Shown: piece by piece, positions 12,299 through 24,900 of the stretch | How the letters are laid out: each line of letters begins with the position of its first letter | Numbering within the stretch: the stretch's first letter is position 1 | Origin: Lomentospora prolificans | Lineage: Eukaryota; Ascomycota; Sordariomycetes; Microascales; Microascaceae | Assembly (NCBI GenBank): GCA_029532625.1 | Contig: JARFXM010000005.1 | Coordinates: forward strand, 1,798,001-1,862,000 | DNA length: 64,000 bases | Direction of reading: 5' to 3' | Position numbers and translations under genes: made by a program | The notes under the pieces: model-generated | What the model was told of the DNA's origin: nothing | The model's input: only the letters and a program-made list of their open reading frames with translations | The model's database searches: none

Positions 12299-13462
12299 GA
12301 CGAAGGAATTATTTGCAAATAGCTCGATTAAAGGGCGCCTCAATCATGGGAGTTCACGTCGTGGACTGGTTGTGCGAAGGAGGGAGAACTCGAGGAAGTG
12401 TACTAACAATTGGAATTGTCGTGGGGTAATAGTGCATGGGATCTGAGATCTGAAGATACTAGGAGGGAGATACGATCGCCCAGGAATAGGCAGGTCTTGG
12501 AAGCGCACGTATGAACGTTGAGAGATGGAAAAGGTCCAGGTTGGTGGGCGAAAAAGTCCTTATCGATGTGGAAGTTATGGTCGAAGGGAGCGCTTCAGCA
12601 GCAAGGCCCGGAACGAACGAGTAATGAGAAATTCAGAGCACCTCGATTGGCACAAGCGAGGGGCAAACAGTACAAGGAGCTCCTTCTAGGGCAAGCTCGG
12701 TCACTCGTGTTTGCGAAACCAAACTTCTAGTATTAGAAGGAGAGATGGGCAAGAGCATGGGAGGATCCTAGATGGCGGAAAGGTAGGATATCCTGATACC
12801 GAAGGTACGATGGAGTGGAACTGGCAGAAGCTGGTTGAGGCAGAAAGGGCGAGGCTGCGGGGCGAGAAATTCCAGAAGCGGTTGGGGCGGAAAATAAGTC
12901 ATCCAATACAGCGTGGAATCCGGGAATTAGGCATCTAAAACTCGGATGAGAGTATCCCAATTGAACTTCGAGGCTGAATGACGATGCCAACAACGCTTTC
13001 CTCCTTCAATGGTGCTGCAACCGTTGAATTCTAGGGCCGGATAGAGGCGGGAGACATTTTCAGCAGCCACGACCACGATCAAAATTCTGAGGCTAGTCTG
13101 TTTTAGGACCGGGGAGGGATTCTGTCTTTCGACGAACCCTTCAGTTCGGGCTCCACAAGTCTCACATTTTGATTGATCCACAGTTTTTCCGCGCAACTTT
13201 ACACAGCTGATGACAGCTGCATACAGCTCTCATTTGCCTGACCGTCAATCAACATTTCGTCGGCATATGATTAGATGCAACGGACAATGTAATCCCTCAT
13301 GTCATAATAACGTGAATCCTAGCATGTCATAACTCGCGAGATGCGAGGAACGCACCGTGCGATTCGCAGACTGGCACGCACTCCTGTCTCTTTCCTTAGA
13401 GTCCAGGACGTCAATGGAGATAATTCGAGTGTGCTCCAGCATCGCATATTACCGCTGCTAGT
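12299..13462. promoter_or_regulatory. Divergent promoter region, nab3 / ICT1-type hydrolase
   Basis: About 1.16 kb between divergent start codons. Only short unconvincing reading frames were seen. It should contain both promoters and 5' UTRs; no specific factor site stands out. Confidence 0.5.
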
Positions 13463-14229
13463 ATGGCTGCTTCTACTTTCAGGGTGGCTCACCAGCGATT
13501 ATGTTGTACCGCACTACGTATTTCCCCCGAAGCCAAACCTCGCCCTTCAACTGCGCTCTATGTATCGCGGCAGGCTCATTATGGAGCATTTGACGCCAAC
13601 CTCGATGAGAACGATCTAGTGGAAGCCAGGCAATGGCGCAAATCCTTCGACAGGAACACCCTTCCACGAGGGAACACAGTGTTTGCCCGGTCCAGCGGGC
13701 CAGGGGGGCAGCATGTAAACAAGTACGATCCTCTTGGGTAGATCTGATGGGGACACAATCCAGGCTGACTAGATCTCTCTCGTTAAAGGACCGAGAGCAA
13801 GGCTACAACATCATGGACGATAAAGGAGCTTAGTGCATCGGTTCCTAAGCTTATCCAGGCTAGGCTACGGTCCTCTCGGTACTATACAGCCAGGAACGAC
13901 TCGTTGACATTCTCTGCTCAGACACAGCGGCAACGAAGCTCAAACGTCGATGAGAACAAGAACAAGCTCGTTCAAGAATTACTCCAGATATATACCGAGA
14001 CTGTTCCAGGAGAAACAGATCCCCAGAAAGTTAAAAAGCATTCTGAAATGTAAGTTCCCTGATTTCTGTCGTTTTTTCTTCCCCCAACTCCATGTTATTT
14101 TACAAGCCCTTGCTGCACGGAGAGGCTCACATGTGTTGCAGAGAAAAATCTTTCCACAATGAGAGGATCAGGAGGAAAAAGCAGCTTAGTAGCAAGAAAC
14201 AATTTAGACGATCGTCTTTCAGCGAGTAA
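13463..14229 (+). CDS. Mitochondrial GGQ-domain peptidyl-tRNA hydrolase (ICT1/Pth4/Rso55 type)
   Basis: Three exons: 13463-13722, 13789-14049 and 14142-14229, giving 202 aa. The first junction (donor GTACGA, acceptor GTTAAAG) joins SGPGGQHVNK to TESKATTSW, matching the family's GGQ-N-VNK-T-KA core. The second (GTAAGT...GTTGCAG) gives the basic tail FHNERIRRKKQLSSKKQ. The GGQ loop at about residues 80-82 contacts the peptidyl-transferase centre and hydrolyses peptidyl-tRNA. Family members release peptides from stalled mitochondrial ribosomes, and the basic C-terminus lies in the mRNA channel. The N-terminus is rich in Arg, Ala and Ser with few acidic residues, consistent with a mitochondrial presequence. 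The codon-specificity domains of true release factors are absent. Confidence 0.88.
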
Positions 14230-16172
14230 GGTCGAAGTATCGATATAGATATGGGGAAGAAGTGTAAGATATTAGATCAATACGATTAGTTAGGGTGCCA
14301 TCCTTCCCTCGAGATGCCGCCGACTCGGGGAAATCCTGTCCTCAATCCCTCGTCCTTGGACGTATTGGGCCAGACCCGAAAGCAGGGACTACGTTCCTCC
14401 TGAAGAAGCATTGTAGTTCAATCACCGTTGTAGTGGAGGGAGGAAAACTACTTCGTAGCAGCTAAATATAGGACGTATACGAAGGTATTAGCGGTATAGA
14501 TACCCAAAGAGGGCAGCGGATGGAGGGCAAGCCACGGAGTGGGTGATCCTTCCGCAAGGGATGCCCGTGTGTGCGTCCCGTCCTAAAGGATCAGACCCTG
14601 AATGGCCCGCCGTTTTCGTAGGGCTCGACCTAGCATCCTCCACCATTTGCTGGCGTACGATCGTCATGTAGGAACAAGTACCTCCCACATCTGGGTGCAG
14701 GTGAATCTGCAGAGGAAGTGGCTCTTTGAATCAAGTTTCCGGAAGAGGCTGAAAACCGCGAATCCCCCTCAACGGGGGTGTAACCCTGAAGAGAAGGCGT
14801 AGTCCGACCAAAGACATCATGTTATTGCGGCAGCCAATTTTGAGCCGGGCTATTTTTGAGATTTCGAATTGTGGTTCAATGAGATGTTGATTATGCCACG
14901 GATCGGAAATCGAACCCACTTCAGCAAATACGAGTTGATCTCGGCTCACACGTAAGCAGATTTGTTTCCTTTTTCAGGGGGGCCCAACGTAGTCGCGAGA
15001 ACCAAATCAAACTATTGAGCCAATCCCGAGCCCGATCTGGCTCTCCATACCCTAAGGATATATCAAACCATGTCTTTTCCAACCGGTCAAATTTGCAGGG
15101 CTGAAGACGGCAGACGAACATCTACCGATAGCAGCGGCTATTGCCAGCGGCCGAGACAACGCATACAATGATGTCGCGACCGAGATAACGTGGGTTTGTC
15201 GCTAAGATGCTCTCGATATTAGAGCTTTAGCCTCTACGACGAGTAAAGACGGCAATTAAGCTCAGGGATCTCTTCCTTCCCGTCCCGTGGAAGGGCGAGG
15301 GTAATGGGGCGACGTAGAGAGACTGGCGAGGTAGCAGGTACCGCACCAAACTCGATGAATTCGAGGTGTAACGCGGATTGGGGTTGCCATGTCAAGGATG
15401 ACACTCGCGATCTTTTCCCTCTTCAACAGCCCGTTGGCATTTTGATGTCTAGGCAGTGAAACCAAGCCATTACCGTCTCATGTGGATGACATTAGCAGAT
15501 GGTGGAAAAGCGGGAACCCCGTGGAATCCAATACCTCGAGGGCGTTCAACTCGCCATTTTTATGGCACTGCCGCAGGGGAGGCTGTACCAGTGTCCAAGG
15601 ATCAAAGTGGAAGGCTTTCCTGCATCTGCATGGTGCTTCGAGTGCGTGAAATTATTACATGGTTGTACCTTCCCTACCTTTGACTGGTGTTGAATGCTCC
15701 CCTTGCTGCTTCCCTTCACAAACCAATTGAATATCCTCAATAACGCACTCGGGAAAAGCACCCTTGGAAATAGAAGGGCGAAAAAAACACCCCTATCCCC
15801 TTGTCAATGCTCTGGTATCGGTTTCCAGTCTGCGGGGTCGATCAAAGTCGCGCCCAATTTCCGTTCCCTTTAAATTAACCCCCTCCCCCGCTTCACGGTT
15901 CCCCTCGCTAAGCTCAGCCTGGTCTCCCCTACTTCCAGCCGACGCTGCTGGCGCAACCCGATCGAATCCTCCGATTTTTTTTCTCCAACCTTACGTTTCC
16001 GCGAGGTCAAACTTGACGATATCTTGTCTCCTCCGACAGCCGTAAGCTAAACGGTTTGCAGGAGCTTTCCAGTAGCTCACATCCACAGCCGGCGTCTTGC
16101 TTCTCTCGTGCTAGTATCTCCCGACGCCCCCGCATCCCTTCTCGAGCCAACACGACTTCCCTTTCCTACATC
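14230..16172. other. Intergenic region upstream of CaM kinase
   Basis: About 1.9 kb with no gene recognised. The right third (15,760-16,150) becomes pyrimidine-rich on the plus strand, as is common for 5' UTR/core promoters of fungal genes. An upstream in-frame ATG at 16056 could extend the kinase by 39 residues. Confidence 0.45.
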
Positions 16173-17686
16173 ATGGACCCGCAAACGGCGAGTCGACCTC
16201 AACCACAGGTCCAGCCCTGCAGGTATAAGGTCGGAAAGACGCTGGGAGCTGGCTCTTACTCGGTTGTGAAAGAGTGCGTACACATAGAGACTGGTCGATA
16301 CTATGCGGCCAAGGTCATTAACAAGAGATTGATGGCGGGTCGCGAACACATGGTAAGGCTCCAGACTTTTATACTTTACTTTGGGTCGCACCTCGACGTT
16401 GAGTAGTGTTTTTCCTTTCACGTCTCGATGTCCCGCGCTCCAACTCTCTACAACCCTGAGCTCGCCTCCCGGTAGTGACGGCGTGGCCCGCTTCCGCGAG
16501 CGTGGGCGTGAAGTCGCGAACTGACGACGTTTTATGCAAGACGTACACTCGGCTAACGGTACCTTTACGTACGACTACAATATAGGTTCGGAATGAGATC
16601 GCCGTACTTAAACGCGTTTCCATGGGAAACTCAAACATCCTTACTCTCGTAGACTACTTCGAGACTATGAATAACCTTTATCTCGTCACTGAACTCGCCC
16701 TTGGTGGTGAACTCTTCGATCGTATTTGCCGAAAGGGTTCTTATTATGAGTCTGATGCCGCCGAACTCATCCGCGCCACTCTTTCCGCAGTCGCTTACCT
16801 CCATGACCACGGCATCGTCCACCGTGATTTAAAGCCCGAGAACCTGCTCTTCCGTACGCCGGAGGACAATGCCGAGCTCCTAATCGCCGACTTTGGTCTA
16901 TCTCGCATTATGGACGAGGAGCAGTTCCACGTGCTGACTACCACTTGCGGCACCCCTGGTTACATGGCTCCCGAGATTTTCAAGAAGACTGGCCACGGCA
17001 AACCGGTTGACATCTGGGCGCTTGGTGTTATCACTTATTTCTTGCTCTGCGGTTACACACCCTTCGACCGTCACTCGGATTTTGAGGAAATGCAAGCGAT
17101 TCTCAACGCCGAATACAAGTTCGAGCCCGTCGAGTATTGGCGTGGTGTTTCCGGGCATGCCAAGGACTTTATCCGACGGTGCCTTACCATCGATCCCAAC
17201 CGCCGCATGACGGCTCACGACGCCCTTCAACACCCATTCGTAGCGGGTGATGTGAGCAATAGAACCAACCAAGAGGGTCAGAACCTCCTACCCACGGTCA
17301 AGAAGAACTTCAACGCCCGGCGAACACTCCATGCCGCTATTGACACAGTCCGCGCTATCAACAAGCTCAAGGACCGTGGCAGCGCAATGGCCAGCGACTC
17401 CTCTTCATCATCCCCCTCGAGAGAGCATGTAGGTGGGGATAACACCTTACGAGCACCCGTTCCAGCAGACCCCAATGCGATGGACATGTCGGATTGTGGA
17501 GACGGTCGCGGCCAGCTCCAGACTAATGACAGCGGCTACGGTTCTCATTCAGGCGTGAGCCAGAGGGATGTTGTTATGGGTGACACCTACGACGTGCCCT
17601 CCATCCTACGGCCAGGCTCGAACGCTAACAGAGTGGTTGAAACGACAAACGGTCTCTGGACAAGTCCTGCCCTTCAACAACGATAG
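16173..17686 (+). CDS. Calcium/calmodulin-dependent protein kinase I homologue
   Basis: Two exons: 16173-16352 and 16586-17686; 426 aa. The 233-nt intron (GTAAGG...AATATAG) lies between EHM and VRNEIAVLK. Kinase landmarks are complete: Gly loop GAGSYSVV (25-32), Lys47, HRDLKPEN with catalytic Asp141, DFG Asp162, and activation segment TTTCGTPGY with Thr179 in the place of the CaMKK-phosphorylated Thr. The segment just after the kinase domain (KKNFNARRTLHAAIDTV) is a basic amphipathic stretch like the autoinhibitory/CaM-binding helix of CaMKI. The last ~90 residues are Ser-rich and disordered. It should act in the cytosol downstream of Ca2+-calmodulin. The start at 16173 places the kinase domain close to the N-terminus; 16056 is a longer in-frame alternative. 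Confidence 0.92.
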
Positions 17687-18916
17687 TGGGGCTGGTTAAG
17701 GCGCGGATCTAGCTGGAGACGGAAGTCGAAGGTATCGACTACTAAAGGAAGGCGACGGGTGCCTTCGCCTTTCTGACACTATTCGACTGCTTTTAGTGTT
17801 AGCTGGTAAAGGGCATCTTGGGCCTCTCCTGTCGGAAAGAAAGTAAAAGCTGGGGCTTACGCAGGACGACGAGGGCGAGACTTTCAGTCATACTATCTGG
17901 GATACACTGTATCTGCTCGCTAAGAGTGCATTTTCCTTTGGTCGTTAAGGCGCGCATTAGTTTCTGGGAAGGGTAAAAGCAGGCGAGCTTGCTCCCTACA
18001 GGAGAGATTGGGATTTCCATTGCTAAGCTTGGCTTTGAGAATATGGTGGGTTTTCCTTGGTGCGAGTATATGGGGCGTACTCCTTCCTTTCCATCCCTTT
18101 CCCTCACCCTTCTATTTGCATGAATAATAGGTACCTCACCTCGAATGTCTTACTTGGAAAGGCAACTAACTATAACTTGGCTCTTTCCAGGTTGCTTTTT
18201 TTTTTTTTTTTTTTCTTTTTTCCACTTTGTTTTTTCCATACATGAAATGATATCCCATACTCTTTTTCGAGTCGTATTGAATAGGCATGCATGTTGTATA
18301 TAGCCAGCACTATGGGAGGGTTGAGTTAAAGATTGTTCTTTTTTTGAAGTATAAGCACTCAATTGATCCTTGGATTTCGGCCACTCTAGCAACACTGCCC
18401 TCCCTCAAATTCATCAAGCTAGTGGAATCGCGGATCATTTTCTTTGGTTGAAGAAACTTAAAAACTAATTGATTGTCTGAGAAAAGGGTTATAATGCTGA
18501 TTCTAGCGCCGTTCTAAAAATACCTAATACTACTGGACCCTGGACGTTCGCGCCACCACTAGTAGATCCCCCAAACTCCAATTCGGGCTTTCGCCCATGA
18601 TTAAGCCGCGTCACCCCGCCAGCTGAGCAGTGCAGAGACCTGATCAGAGCTTCGGCTTCACAACGTCGATTCTCACACAGCCCCGCAAACGACGGACAAC
18701 CGTCTCCGAGAAGCGTTCCTCCCTCGACCTTTTGGCCCTTGGCTACTATATATCGATCCAACGTAATCGTGTTCCTCCCCGGCTGGGTCGTGAGGACACG
18801 TCAAAGTACCTCCTTGCGAAGCTGGGACCTCGGCGATTGGAGACGACACCCCCCCCCGCCCCCCGGCCCTCGGGAGCGTCGATAACTCTGGCATAACACC
18901 CAAGTCCTTCTCCAGG
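17687..18916. other. Intergenic region
   Basis: About 1.2 kb holding the CaM kinase 3' UTR and the promoter and 5' UTR of the ankyrin gene. It contains a long T tract (18196-18221) and a C-run at 18850-18863. No gene recognised. Confidence 0.45.
18196..18221. repeat. Poly-T tract
   Basis: Nineteen T, one C, then six more T in the spacer between the CaM kinase and ankyrin genes. It is likely a homopolymer slippage site. Confidence 0.85.
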
Positions 18917-19722
18917 ATGTACGTCCATTGATACAATATCTTATTAGCCAGCTATCCAGAACGATATCCACCCCTCGTTCACCCATATCGGAGCTCCCAT
19001 CCCGCATCCAGCTAACTAGTCTCTACAGGATCGATCCATCCCTCCGCATCCGCCGCGCGATCCACGCGAACGACCCCCTCCTCGTCAAGCGCATCCTCAA
19101 ATCCCACCCCACTCTCCTCCACAACCCCGACACCTCCCCGCGCGGCCTCTCCAACTCGAATCTCCACCTCGCCGCGTCGCTCGGCCACGTCGAAGTCGTC
19201 AAGGTCCTCGTATCTCTCGGCCACGAAACGCCATGTCCTGCCCTCAACGAGTCGCACCAGACCGCCCTGATGCTTGCCGCATCCAAAGGCTTCATCGAGA
19301 CGGTCCTCGCGCTGGTGGAGAACGATCCGTCATCGATATCCAGACGGGACGTCCGCGGAAGGGACGCGATCATGGAGGCGAGCCTGGGCGGGCATGATAC
19401 CGTGCTGCAGATTCTGCTGACGTGGGATCCCGAAGGGGCTGGGGAGGCCGTCAGGAGGGCGGACGTAGATGGGAATACGGCGCTGCACTTTGCTAGCAGC
19501 AATGGGAACTTGTTGGTGTTGAGGACGCTGCTGGCGGCGGGGGCGGATCCGGATAGGAGGAATATGTGGAATTGGACGGCGATTAGCTATAGCGCTACCG
19601 TGGCGGCGGAGGTCTATCTGAAGGGCCTCGTGGCAGAGGCGCAGAGGAAGAAGTTGGCGCAGAGGGAGGGGGAGAAGGCGGGAGGTGTGAGAGTCGTGGA
19701 CCAGGACGATGGGAAGGGTTGA
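18917..19722 (+). CDS. Ankyrin-repeat protein, Avo2-like (putative TORC2 subunit)
   Basis: Two exons: only AT at 18917-18918, then 19029-19722; 231 aa. A 110-nt intron (GTACGT...GCTAACTAGTCTCTACAG) divides the ATG: AT joins the G that opens exon 2, giving MIDPSLRIRRAIHAND. The reading frame of exon 2 has no ATG of its own before the conserved repeats, which supports this model. About five ankyrin repeats span residues 4-190 (LHLAASLGHVEVVKVL, TALMLAASKGFIETVL, TALHFASSNGNLLVLRTL). Order and wording of the first repeats (RRAI...LLVKRIL...P.LL.N) resemble yeast Avo2, a TORC2 subunit; this is an inference from family resemblance. The C-terminus is a short charged tail. The protein is much shorter than yeast Avo2. 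Confidence 0.75.
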
Positions 19723-20786
19723 CCTTTCAAGAGCAGTGGCGAAGAGGAGCGGATGTCGTGGAATGTTTATGTCGTAGGTCGTTGATTATTTCGAGATTGT
19801 ATGGGGAAAGCCTTGCATAGCTGTTCATGATTCAATATACCCCTGAGTTTTCTACGCCTATGTCTGTGGGTAGATGGGCCCGCTCGCTCTCGACGCCCTA
19901 GAGACGGCTATGCGCTGGTCCATTTGACAATGCCCTTCTCGTGCTTTCTGACATGTAGGTATGTTTCCAGTCGACATGCTCGTGAATCCTTCTGTGTGGG
20001 AGATGCCATCAGGTCCAAGACCATACTGAAACACCTAGAGCAAATAAAGTCGGCAGAGGGCCAAAATACCTACCACGTCTCTATGGATATTTGGCCTCCC
20101 GTGCTGATTGCTCCCTAGGACTCATCTTTTTTTAAGTTCTAAACATACTCAACCTGGAACCTGACTGGAATTATCAAGCCTCCTATGCTAGGTATTTCAG
20201 CCAGTACTGGATTTAAATAAATCTGCAACGTCCCAGTAGAGGACAGCCAGGCTTGAGGTGTTGGGCGCATTCAGCCATCGTGACTAGGGCCAACTCAACG
20301 CCACCCTTTTGACGAAACTTGGCTTCGTATGAGGAATAGTGTTATACTCGCGTATCGCGACGCTATTTGCGGTCTCACGCTCGCCCTGTTTGGGAAAGAT
20401 TTGAAAACTATAAAACATCTCATCTTCGTACGTGTTGGCCGGCAAGCGACGATCGTTCTCAACGAAATTCGAACCCGATCTACCCCTTTCTAACTTGTCA
20501 AGCCTCACGATATGACTCTCATGTTTCCTTCCACTTGGCCTAGACTGTTTCTGTAGAGTCTCGATTGTGGGGAGCATGTCACTGATAGAGAAGTTGATCT
20601 ATAAAGGGCGTTCATTCTCAGTGCGCTGCCCGCCTCTCATCTATGCGATCGTCGGCCATCAACCAGTATCAACAAGTTTCCTACTTCTATATTTGACTCT
20701 TTTCTTCCTAGAAAGTGATCGGCTTCCCCTTGGCTTCTAAGCGGGACGATTTTCCCGCGACATTCTTCTAAAAAGTCGAGGTCGCA
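19723..20786. other. Intergenic region
   Basis: About 1.06 kb between two plus-strand genes. It contains no convincing reading frame, RNA gene or repeat. Confidence 0.45.
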
Positions 20787-21962
20787 ATGCCTTACTTTAG
20801 CTATTGGACCATCCCGTACATCCCTTACGTCCCCTATGCCGGCGGTAACCCCTACTGGCTTGGTGACGAGGGTCCTCTGCCCCCGCTCTTTGCTCATTTT
20901 GAGAAAGAATCAAAGCATGAGGCCGAATCCAAGGAAAAGAAGGGAGACGGCGACGGTGATCGGGATGGCGGTAAGAAGACTGATAATAAAGGCGGAAAGA
21001 AACACAGAAAAGGGAAAAGCAGGCACTACGACAACAACAATACCAATGAAACTATCAAGGACAATTTTTGGCGGACCAGGATGGACAACGAAAGCACCAA
21101 TGACAAACGGAAGAACAATCCGACTAGCAACAAGAGCAAGGTCATATACAACAAGACCACTCGTGGCAAGAACGATGTCAAGAGCAACATGAGTTCTTAC
21201 AGAGATGTCAGAAACAGCAACCAGGATGGGAAGAATATGAAGCACACTGGTGGAAAGCGCAACAGAAAATACGTGAATACGCGTCATGGCCAAAACAAGT
21301 CAGAGGAGAACCTGGACAGTTCCAATCCAAAATCTATCAGTCTTCACCCCTCGGAATTTGGTCGTTACCCTCCTTCATCACGCAGCATCACTTCATCGTC
21401 ACCCCCGAGTTCCTGTTCAGCCTCAACATACCCTGACTCTGTAGGCATGCCCCTCTTTTACCCCTACGGCTACCGGACTGCCGGCGGCGCCGGATACGCC
21501 GAGGTCTTGGACCGGGTCGGAGCCTTCGGTCCCCAGTGCCAAAACCCCCATCACCCACCAGGTTTCATGATGAACGTGGCGAACAGATGTAATCAAGAAT
21601 CCCACAGCTACCCTTACCTCGAGACTACCGATACAGTCAGGATGCACATCATAACGAACTCGACCCCTCCCTGGCTGCTCGACGGCTCCGAGCCCCTCAA
21701 ATTCAAGGCACGCAGGGTCCCAACCTGCCTCACCATCGGCGAGCTCCTCCACGACTTGGGCGCTACTAACCCCGACCCTAGCATGAACAAGTGTTGCGAG
21801 GTATTTCAGGGCTCCGGTGGTAAATGGCAAAGGGGCATCCACTTCGACGGCAGTGACCATGAACTCATGAAGAAGAAGCTCCGCGACATCGGCTGGGATA
21901 GCTCGAGGAATGGTGAACCCAATGGCAAGCCGCTTGTTTGCCTCTACTTGACTAAGGACTAA
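20787..21962 (+). CDS. Conserved-looking hypothetical protein, Lys/Asn-rich with a compact C-terminal domain
   Basis: Single exon, 391 aa. The N-terminus is Tyr/Pro-rich (PYIPYVPYAGGNPYW). Residues about 35-190 are highly charged and rich in Lys, Asn, Asp and Gly, very likely disordered. A Ser/Pro linker follows, then a C-terminal region (from about residue 285) that looks folded: PWLLDG, VPTCLTIGELLHDLG, KWQRGIHFDG, KKLRDIGWDSSR and terminal KPLVCLYLTKD. I recall this GKW.(K/R)G...GWD.SR...TKD pattern from other uncharacterised fungal proteins, but cannot name a domain. There is no signal peptide or membrane segment. The Lys-rich middle suggests nucleic-acid or acidic-partner binding, which is only a guess. 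Codon use in the C-terminal half is clearly coding (C-ending third positions). Confidence 0.7.
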   Translation: MPYFSYWTIPYIPYVPYAGGNPYWLGDEGPLPPLFAHFEKESKHEAESKEKKGDGDGDRDGGKKTDNKGGKKHRKGKSRHYDNNNTNETIKDNFWRTRMDNESTNDKRKNNPTSNKSKVIYNKTTRGKNDVKSNMSSYRDVRNSNQDGKNMKHTGGKRNRKYVNTRHGQNKSEENLDSSNPKSISLHPSEFGRYPPSSRSITSSSPPSSCSASTYPDSVGMPLFYPYGYRTAGGAGYAEVLDRVGAFGPQCQNPHHPPGFMMNVANRCNQESHSYPYLETTDTVRMHIITNSTPPWLLDGSEPLKFKARRVPTCLTIGELLHDLGATNPDPSMNKCCEVFQGSGGKWQRGIHFDGSDHELMKKKLRDIGWDSSRNGEPNGKPLVCLYLTKD

Positions 21963-24900
21963 CATGCGTGTTTTATACCTTGTGGTTCCTAGGTACGTGT
22001 TGAACGAGCGCTTGCCTCATTAGGCCTACCGCAGACTGCTCATAGAATATCTAGTTTATCTGGTGGACACCGGGTTCTATGGTAGAAAGTGATCAGGACG
22101 CCGGTGGAGGAGTATGAGAGGAAGGGGAGTGCTGACTAGAACCGGGCGGTGACGGAGAGTGTCATTGTGGTGATTCGTCCTATGAGATTCTGATTTCCCA
22201 TGATGGGTTGACTTATACTTTGTTTTTCCTCAAGAAATACCTTGGCATCCATGTCGGTCTCGCACACTGAGACAGTAAGATGGCAGTTATTATTAGTGTA
22301 GTTCTAACCCTATCTGTCAGCATCCCCGAGCGAACCCCGATACGGTCATTGTGCAGCTTCGTAAGAGGCAATATATCCATATACAGGCTATGGTAGCTCG
22401 TGGGATGGAAGGGACAGTACCTGGCAAACAAAACTCTTATTCTTCTGGAATTCTGGAAACAATATCGAATATTATTTGGATCTGGAAGACTGTCTATCTC
22501 CTTTCGGAGCTCAAAAGCACAAATAACTCGGACTGAACTTGGAGAGACCCTTGAGAACTTTGATTCGGGCAACGATTGTTTTCTATCTCGAGAACTTGTA
22601 AGTACGGAATGATTTTGGGTTTATTGTGGTGTCTCCTCTCTGCCCTTTGGAAGGAGGCGACCTTGTCCCGAGGGCAACTCCTTTCATCTGAACCCGGAAA
22701 TAAACAGGTCCTGTTTTATTTTATTCTTTATTTTTTTTTCTATAAGCCCTCAATTTACAACGACGGATGAGATTGGATTGGATGGAGCGATAATGCAATT
22801 TGTAAACGCTAAAGAATGTACGAAGTAGGTCGGATACATCTATTTTTGATTGTACATCATTGTCTTTGTCGTAGCCGAAGCCCTTCATGTATCTACTTGT
22901 AGGATTGGCGAACTTGAACTAGGAGCTAAACCGATCCACATACGGCTTGGGAGGGTTAAAGGGAAACTTGTCAATAATTTGAATGGTAAATATTGTCTAC
23001 AAAAGTTTCTCTGGCGGTCTCGACCATCTCCTCGTCCAGTCTGCCTCCCGATGGGATGTCGTCGGTGGAAGTGTGCTCCTTAGTCATTCGAGATCTTGCC
23101 AGATCGAAGGCCCAATATGAAGTAACTAAGAGCACACTGCCGGGCTCCAGCCACCAGCCAACGCAAGCCATTTATCCCACTCTGGCAAGTCTAGGCAATC
23201 ATCCGTCCATTGTTACCCGCCACATCTCGTCACTCCAACCCGGCGGTACGTGCAAGAAGGGATCGGAGGTGAGGGGAGGGATCAGCCCTGCCCCTCAATC
23301 GAGCCTAAAGTTGGCCAAAGGATTCGATCGATCTGACATCATCGCTGGCATTGCGAACTTTGTCGATATTGATCGAGGCGCAGCCAATACACTTAGCCAG
23401 ATTGTCCCCCTTCTGAAGACAAAAGAACATGTCGGTTCCTTGAAGGGAAAAAGAGCGGGGAGATCCGTCGTTGCTCGTTTGGTAGCTCGTAACGATTTGG
23501 AGCGATGCTCTTGAAGAGCAGGACCCTTGCTCACAGGCTGCTTGTCCAGAGTCTCTTCTTGCCAACCTCCTCAAGAGGGCGTGATGCAGGCGACATGTGA
23601 CCACGAGATTCCGCTGCGTACACTAAGCGAGTGGGCACTGTGGACTTCTGGGTTGGCCTGGCTTGGCCCTGCGGCGCTTCGTGGGTTTATGCAGGCATCA
23701 AACTTTTAGTGCGAGTGTGACCACTTCCTCACCCTGCGAGTTCGTAGCTGGACAAAGCTTGCGAGTCAAGGCGACTTCCAATTACCAAATGCGGTAGGGT
23801 TTACTGATAGGTGCCAACCAGGGTCACCGCCTTGCTGGTGAAGTTACAGATGCTGTCGACGGATAGTGCCAAGTCTGGCGCTTGGATCCGAGGGAAACGC
23901 TGCGACTCAAGGCTTACTTTTACGTAGATGAAGCAAAACCAACAAGTGGGTGATCTGGATCTTTGTCTCAAAGCTGCCTACTTCGACAAGATTGGTTACA
24001 CTGATAAGGGCCCATAAAAACTCCTGATTCGAGTGGAAGAGACATACATGGTGAATAAGGCGATCACGGGCAAAGTGGACTGACACGTCTGGCACCAGTC
24101 ATGGACCCTGGATGCCGATTTTTTGTGTTTCCACTCATGATGAGGAACCGTTCGGCTCGACTTGCAGTCCCCGGTACCTCGCTTGTTCCACAAGAAACTT
24201 GCGACGGGGACCCGTGACCTTCCCCGCCAGTGAGCAAGATCTGGAGGGGGAAAGGCACCACCAAACAAGATCACTGAAGAAAACAACAATAATTAGGGGT
24301 GGCACAAAAACGGGTGACCAAAGGGCGGGAAACAAGTGTGTGTGGTGTGGGTGGTATCGGTATGAGATCAGACAGGGAAATGTTTCGACCCAGCGCAAAG
24401 ATGCAGCGAGCTTGCCTCGGAGCTCGGTATTCGTTGTGATGCACACACAATTAGTTGCTGCAACCTCTCTGGATGAAAGGGAGGCGGTAAAGAATAGTAT
24501 TCAAGAATTATCACATCACGCTTGCGCTAGGGCGCACACCGGCTCGGCTGGTGACTCTTTAAGTGTAAAGAAAATTTCCCCTAGCTGCATGAGACGTGGG
24601 ACGGATGCGCTGGAAAGTCGGAGTGGAGGCGAGTCAAAGGTTTGTTTCCGTCCTTGACATGGGCGGTTGAATGGACTTTACAGGTTATGGATCGTTCCAT
24701 TCCAGCACGAGCCGAGTGGTGCTAGCTGGCTAGCTGGCACTCGGAACCCAAGAGAGGGATACAGAGGCCCCCACCAAAGAAAAAAAAAGCTTTCCAGCAA
24801 AGTCCAATCAGATAAGATGCTACGAAAGAATATCCATTCCTGTCGGATCCGGACCCGGGTTCTTCCCTCGATGGAGACCTGGGAGGTCAAGGGAAAGGAA

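Noticed and set aside
14880..14960. Possible tRNA T-arm (GGTTCGATT on the minus strand)
   Set aside because: The flanking bases do not pair as a T stem, and no matching D arm, anticodon arm or acceptor stem could be folded.
22993..23514. 173-codon plus-strand frame in the gene-free region
   Set aside because: No domain or conserved-looking block; the opposite strand is equally open; composition is not coding-like.
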